Of a stretch of 64,000 nucleotides of DNA, positions 60,679-64,000 are shown piece by piece. The stretch is taken from NCBI GenBank assembly GCA_017445245.1, contig JAFSUM010000010.1, positions 1 through 64,000 on the forward strand. The letters are read 5' to 3'. The translations under genes were made by a program, and so were the position numbers. Source of the stretch: Bacilli bacterium. Lineage in GTDB: Bacteria > Bacillota_I > Bacilli_A > RFN20 > CAG-826. Below the pieces are notes generated by a model. It did not search any database. It saw nothing but the letters and a program-made list of their open reading frames with translations, and was not told the DNA's origin. Position 1 is the first letter of the stretch. Each line of letters starts with the position of its first letter.

Positions 60679-61772
60679 AGCCGGTAGTCCAAATAAATAC
60701 CCGGGCGGATACACACGCTTTCTACGGTGACGAAATAATCCGAATTCCTTCTCCCTTTATAAGAGTTATAGCAAGCCCAGTCTTCACTTTGGTTTGACGG
60801 CGAACGCATCCACCAATTACCGTAATCGACATAATCAGATGCCTTCGCGGCCCACGCGCCCCTCGCCCTTGCATAATCAGAGACCATGGCAACGCGCGAA
60901 CCCTCGCTATTGAGGTATGGGGTCCTGCCACATTCGTCATAAGAAAAGGCAAAGATCTTATCTTGCGTATTGGGGCAAGCATAAGTCGCATTACCCCCAG
61001 GAATTGAAGAAGCGCTGTTATCGACGGTCACCGTCGGAATGTATTGATCATTTAAAGCAAAAGCCGTGTTATAGAAAGAAACGGTCAGCTGATTTCGTAA
61101 CGAAGAATACATGTAGTTATTCGGATAAACCGTCGAACCCGATATCGTGCGGTTATTCCTCGAAGAATAATAACAATCCGCCTTGTCTAAAAGCCCTCCC
61201 GTTACCAAGAGGTGACGGTTGTTATTAGAGGTCAGAATGCGCCAGGTAATCGGCTGGACCAAAAACCAATACGTCTCGCCCTTTTTAATCGCCGTCCCGT
61301 CGATAAAGTATTCGTAGGCACCATCCAGTGCCGATTCATAAGGCGTAGCGATGACTTTGGCGTAATACTCGCCTTTATATTGATACCAACCGTTTAAACA
61401 GATATCGTGGGAATCTAGAGTCGTTAAGCCCGCGATGGTCGCTTTGCTCGTAACGAGGTCCTGTGGATATAAACCATAGGTGAGGCCGTTAGTATGTTCA
61501 ATCTGCGTTGGCGTGATGCCTAACTTCACCTTTTCTTCCGGCGTGTAATAGGTAGAACTTGTCCGCGAACTCGTCCCAGATGGTCTGCTGCTAGAAGAAG
61601 GAACCGTCCACGTCGGCGTGCTTGTGGAGCGGGATTGGCTAGACACCACAAAAGGACCCGAGACGACCGAAGAAGACGAGGAGACATGAAAGATATCGTA
61701 AGACGATCCGCCCCCACCGCAGCCAGATAACGCCAAGGCCAATAAAGGTAACGCAAATTTAACGTGGTTCAT
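60675..61772 (-). CDS. DUF6273-domain lipoprotein
   Basis: Exported lipoprotein of 365 residues. The signal ends in LALSGC, followed by a Gly/Ser-rich linker to about residue 75. The folded part has YWFLVQPITWRIL, LLDKADCYY, NYMYSSLRNQLTVSFYNTAF, WWMRSPSNQ and VCIRPGIYLDY, the recurring blocks of DUF6273 (W-R-[IV]-L, then S-x-[LI]-R-x-[WF]L, WW-x-R-S-P, RP). Such domains are common on the surface of gut Bacillota and may bind glycans; no activity is known. It converges with pfp, overlapping it by four bases. Confidence 0.85.
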   Translation of the reverse strand: MNHVKFALPLLALALSGCGGGGSSYDIFHVSSSSSVVSGPFVVSSQSRSTSTPTWTVPSSSSRPSGTSSRTSSTYYTPEEKVKLGITPTQIEHTNGLTYGLYPQDLVTSKATIAGLTTLDSHDICLNGWYQYKGEYYAKVIATPYESALDGAYEYFIDGTAIKKGETYWFLVQPITWRILTSNNNRHLLVTGGLLDKADCYYSSRNNRTISGSTVYPNNYMYSSLRNQLTVSFYNTAFALNDQYIPTVTVDNSASSIPGGNATYACPNTQDKIFAFSYDECGRTPYLNSEGSRVAMVSDYARARGAWAAKASDYVDYGNWWMRSPSNQSEDWACYNSYKGRRNSDYFVTVESVCIRPGIYLDYRL

Positions 61773-61911
61773 CGCCTTATGTTGGAAGAGGAAAACGCAC
61801 CCGTCAATCAGGCTCGTGAACCACTTAACACTAAATAGGCGATTATTCCTAATCTAGATAGATTAAGATAGTAACGAAACGATATGTTTAATCATATCAA
61901 CCACCCCCAAG

Positions 61912-61937
61912 AAAAAACCGAACCCTTTCGAATTCGG
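61912..61937 (-). terminator. intrinsic terminator of galE
   Basis: On the minus strand stem CCGAA / TTCGG with a ten-base loop, followed by six T residues, 15 bases past the galE stop. Stem is short but the T-run is good. Confidence 0.65.
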
Positions 61938-61951
61938 CTTCCTCGTTTCTA

Positions 61952-62965
61952 TTATTCGATTCCGTTTGGATTTTTCTTTTGGAAGTTATAGGCATCCCTA
62001 CAGGCATCGACGACATCGAACTTAGCCTTCCAGCCGAGTTCTTTGGCCGCTTTATCGCAATTGGCGTAATTCTCCGCGACATCCCCTGGCCTGACAGGAT
62101 AGATGATATAGGGGATCTTGACCCCCGTAGCCTTTTCAAAGGCGTGGACCATCTCAAGAACCGATGTCCCCTTGCCCGTGCCAAGGTTATAAATCACGAG
62201 CCCTGGATTCTGGGCAAGCTTCTTAAGCGTCGCGACATGCCCTTCCGCCAAGTCGAGGACATGGATGTAATCGCGGATACCCGTGCCGTCCGGCGTCGGA
62301 TACGTATTGCCCCAAACGCGGAGATGATCGCGCTTACCAATGGCCACCTGGGTGATATAGGGCATGAGGTTATTGGGGATGCCATTGGGATCTTCGCCTA
62401 ATAGGCCAGACGGATGGCCGCCGATCGGGTTGAAATAACGAAGCAAGGCCACGTTAAGTTCGGGCCAACTTTTCTGGACGTCCATCAGGATGTGTTCGAT
62501 CATGACCTTCGTCTCGCCATAGGGGTTCGTCGCATGGCCTACGGGGTCGGTTTCCACCAAAGGAACATGCTCGGGCACGCCGTAAACGGTCGCGGAAGAA
62601 GAGAAAACGATATTATGGCAATCAAATTTCCGCATCGCGTCGAGCAGGTTCATCGTCGAGAGGAGGTTATTATGGTAATACATCAGCGGCTTTTCGACCG
62701 ATTCGCCGACGGCTTTTAAGCCCGCGAAATGGATGACCGCCTCGGGGCGTTCTTTTTCCATGACGTCGGTAATCGCATCCAAGTTGCAAAGGTCGATCTT
62801 GTAGAAGCGCGGACGGACGTTGGTGATGCCTTCGATACGGTCCAAAACGGCCAATTTGGAATTGGAAAGGTTATCGACGATGACGGCTTCATGGCCGGCT
62901 TCGATGAGTTTGACCACGGTTTCGCTTCCGATGAAACCAAGGCCTCCGGTAACTAAAGTTTTCAT
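61952..62965 (-). CDS. galE: UDP-glucose 4-epimerase
   Basis: Protein of 337 residues interconverting UDP-glucose and UDP-galactose. KTLVTGGLGFIGSETVVKLIEAGHEAVIVDNLSNS is the NAD fold, FSSSATVYG and TNPYGETKVMIEHIL give the Ser and Tyr-x3-Lys catalytic residues, ALLRYFNPIGGHPSGLLGEDPNGIPNNLMPYI is specific for GalE, and DGTGIRDYIHVLDLAEGH follows. AAAGGAAC precedes the ATG. UDP-galactose from this enzyme can feed the Glf enzyme at 2 kb. It lies 17 bases downstream of gatB, with which it may be co-transcribed. Confidence 0.96.
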   Translation of the reverse strand: MKTLVTGGLGFIGSETVVKLIEAGHEAVIVDNLSNSKLAVLDRIEGITNVRPRFYKIDLCNLDAITDVMEKERPEAVIHFAGLKAVGESVEKPLMYYHNNLLSTMNLLDAMRKFDCHNIVFSSSATVYGVPEHVPLVETDPVGHATNPYGETKVMIEHILMDVQKSWPELNVALLRYFNPIGGHPSGLLGEDPNGIPNNLMPYITQVAIGKRDHLRVWGNTYPTPDGTGIRDYIHVLDLAEGHVATLKKLAQNPGLVIYNLGTGKGTSVLEMVHAFEKATGVKIPYIIYPVRPGDVAENYANCDKAAKELGWKAKFDVVDACRDAYNFQKKNPNGIE

Positions 62966-62982
62966 TCGTTGTTCCTTTGTTA

Positions 62983-64000
62983 TTAACGTTTCTTGAGTTC
63001 TTCGAGCATGACCTTACTTACGGCACTAGGATTGACCTTACCCTTCGCGGCCTTCATGACCTGGCCCACAAGGAAACCAAGGGCCCTATCTTTGCCCGCC
63101 TTGAAGTCAGCGATCGACTGCGGGTTGGCCGCGAGGACATCGTTCACGAAGGCCAAAACAAGACCATCGTCGTTGGATTGCTTTTCGATGTGCAAGGCCT
63201 CTAAGGCGCCTTTTGGATTTACGTCCTGATTCTCTAAAAGATAATTCAACGCCTGCATGACTTGTTTATGGGTAAAGCCGTCTTCTTGTAGTCCCGCGAG
63301 TTCGTTTAAATAAGCGGGTTTTAACGGGAATTCCTCGATAGAAATGCCATTTTTATTGAGATATGCATTCACGTCGGAGATGAGGAAGTTAGCCACCGTC
63401 TTCGCAAATTTGCCTCCAATGGAAGCCTCTTCGAAGTATTTGGCCATAGCTAGGCTAGAGAGAAGGATATCCGCATCGACCTCACTTAAGCCAAGAGCCA
63501 CATAACGTGCCTTCTTGGAGTCGTAGAGTTCGGGGCAAGTATCGATCGCGTTCTGAACGAATTCGGGGGAGAGGCGGATGGGCGTGATGTTCGGTTCGGG
63601 GAAATACTTGTAGTCGACCGCATCGGTCTTCACGCGCATGAGGACGGTCTTGCCACTGGCCTCGTCATAACGCCTTGTCTCTTGCTGGACTTTGCCTCCC
63701 GATAAGAGAATCGCACTTTGGCGAAGAATCTCGTAGTCGAGCGCGCTTTCGATGTTTTTGGTGGAGTTGAGGTTCTTGATTTCGACCTTGGTGCCGAATT
63801 TCTTCGTGCCATAGGGGCGGAGGGAGACGTTCACGTCGCAGCGTAAGCTCCCCTCCTCCATTTTGCCATCGGACGTACCCGAGAAGAGGACGATGTTACG
63901 GATGGCTTCCACGTAACGCATAGCCTCGGTGCCATTACGCATTTCGGGGTGCGAGACGATTTCGATAAGCGGCACGCCAGCACGGTTATAGTCTAGAAGC
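62983..64000 (-). CDS. gatB: Asp/Glu-tRNA amidotransferase subunit B, 5' end outside the window
   Basis: C-terminal 338 residues or so of GatB, which with GatC and GatA turns mischarged Glu-tRNA(Gln) or Asp-tRNA(Asn) into the correct species. LLDYNRAGVPLIEIVSHPEMRNGTEAMRYVEAIRNIVLFSGTSDGKMEEGSLRCDVNVSLRPYGT is unmistakable, GTKVEIKNLNSTKNIE and YKYFPEPNITPIRL follow, and the end is the GatB/Yqey domain (ALNYLLENQDV, FLVGQVMKAAKGKVNPSAVSKVMLEEL). The frame is open to the window edge. Confidence 0.97.
   Translation of the reverse strand, partial: LLDYNRAGVPLIEIVSHPEMRNGTEAMRYVEAIRNIVLFSGTSDGKMEEGSLRCDVNVSLRPYGTKKFGTKVEIKNLNSTKNIESALDYEILRQSAILLSGGKVQQETRRYDEASGKTVLMRVKTDAVDYKYFPEPNITPIRLSPEFVQNAIDTCPELYDSKKARYVALGLSEVDADILLSSLAMAKYFEEASIGGKFAKTVANFLISDVNAYLNKNGISIEEFPLKPAYLNELAGLQEDGFTHKQVMQALNYLLENQDVNPKGALEALHIEKQSNDDGLVLAFVNDVLAANPQSIADFKAGKDRALGFLVGQVMKAAKGKVNPSAVSKVMLEELKKR

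Noticed and set aside
60668-60682. Terminator between pfp and the DUF6273 lipoprotein (GGCTTCTTTAAAGCC)
   Set aside because: It lies over the overlapping stop codons, the stem is five bases and no T-run follows.

Overview
The window looks like the chromosome of a Gram-positive-type bacterium, most likely an uncultured gut member of the Bacillota (Bacilli/Erysipelotrichia or RF39-like). The clues are purine-rich Shine-Dalgarno sites, TGA used as a stop, lipoboxes on surface proteins, no outer-membrane genes, a PPi-type phosphofructokinase, GatB and alanine dehydrogenase, and a large Ser-linker/Ig-like surface nuclease. The lineage is inference: no rRNA or tRNA is present.

About 0.3-43.9 kb is a very large surface-glycan locus. 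Genes lie on both strands in short blocks. (i) 0.3-9.8 kb is a mosaic of a DUF1919 protein, GT2 and GT8 glycosyltransferases, UDP-galactopyranose mutase, an APH-fold kinase, a hexapeptide acetyltransferase, a DUF1796-like protein and a decayed GT8. (ii) 10.1-20.2 kb is a leftward, mostly overlapping operon: ABC flippase, GT2, SDR, GT2, a GT-like gene, an initiating sugar transferase, a split transketolase and two GT-B enzymes. (iii) 20.5-27.6 kb carries a Wzy-like polymerase wedged between two small lipoproteins, then five sugar-transferase genes and a small membrane protein. (iv) 27.7-30.9 kb is the capE-capF-capG trio for UDP-L-FucNAc. (v) 31.1-36.4 kb holds a glucuronyl C5-epimerase, a beta-propeller protein, a sulfotransferase and two GT4 genes. 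(vi) 36.6-43.9 kb holds a cytidylyltransferase, an NAD-dependent epimerase, one ORF fusing a polymerase to a Wzx flippase, a MacB/FtsX-like membrane protein, a GT2 and a second initiating transferase. Two initiators, two polymerase-like proteins and two flippases suggest two glycan assembly lines side by side. One of them may make a sulfated, uronic-acid polymer resembling a glycosaminoglycan.

44-64 kb is mixed: alanine dehydrogenase with a repeat-bearing leader; an AlbA_2/ATPase regulator gene bracketed by two 77-base near-identical repeats; an unrecognised 513-residue protein; GNAT; a small membrane protein; an orphan RelB/DinJ antitoxin; a DUF4143 ATPase with duplicated promoter elements; a 1429-residue wall-anchored endonuclease I protein; two convergent DUF3990 (ADP-ribosyltransferase-like) modules; PPi-phosphofructokinase; a DUF6273 lipoprotein; galE; and the 3' part of gatB.

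The best candidate for an undescribed system is 56.8-59.4 kb. Two tail-to-tail two-gene units each encode a DUF3990 protein and a homologous partner, but the helix-turn-helix domain is fused to the partner in one unit and to the DUF3990 protein in the other. Both units start from promoter-like sequences that predict leaderless mRNA.
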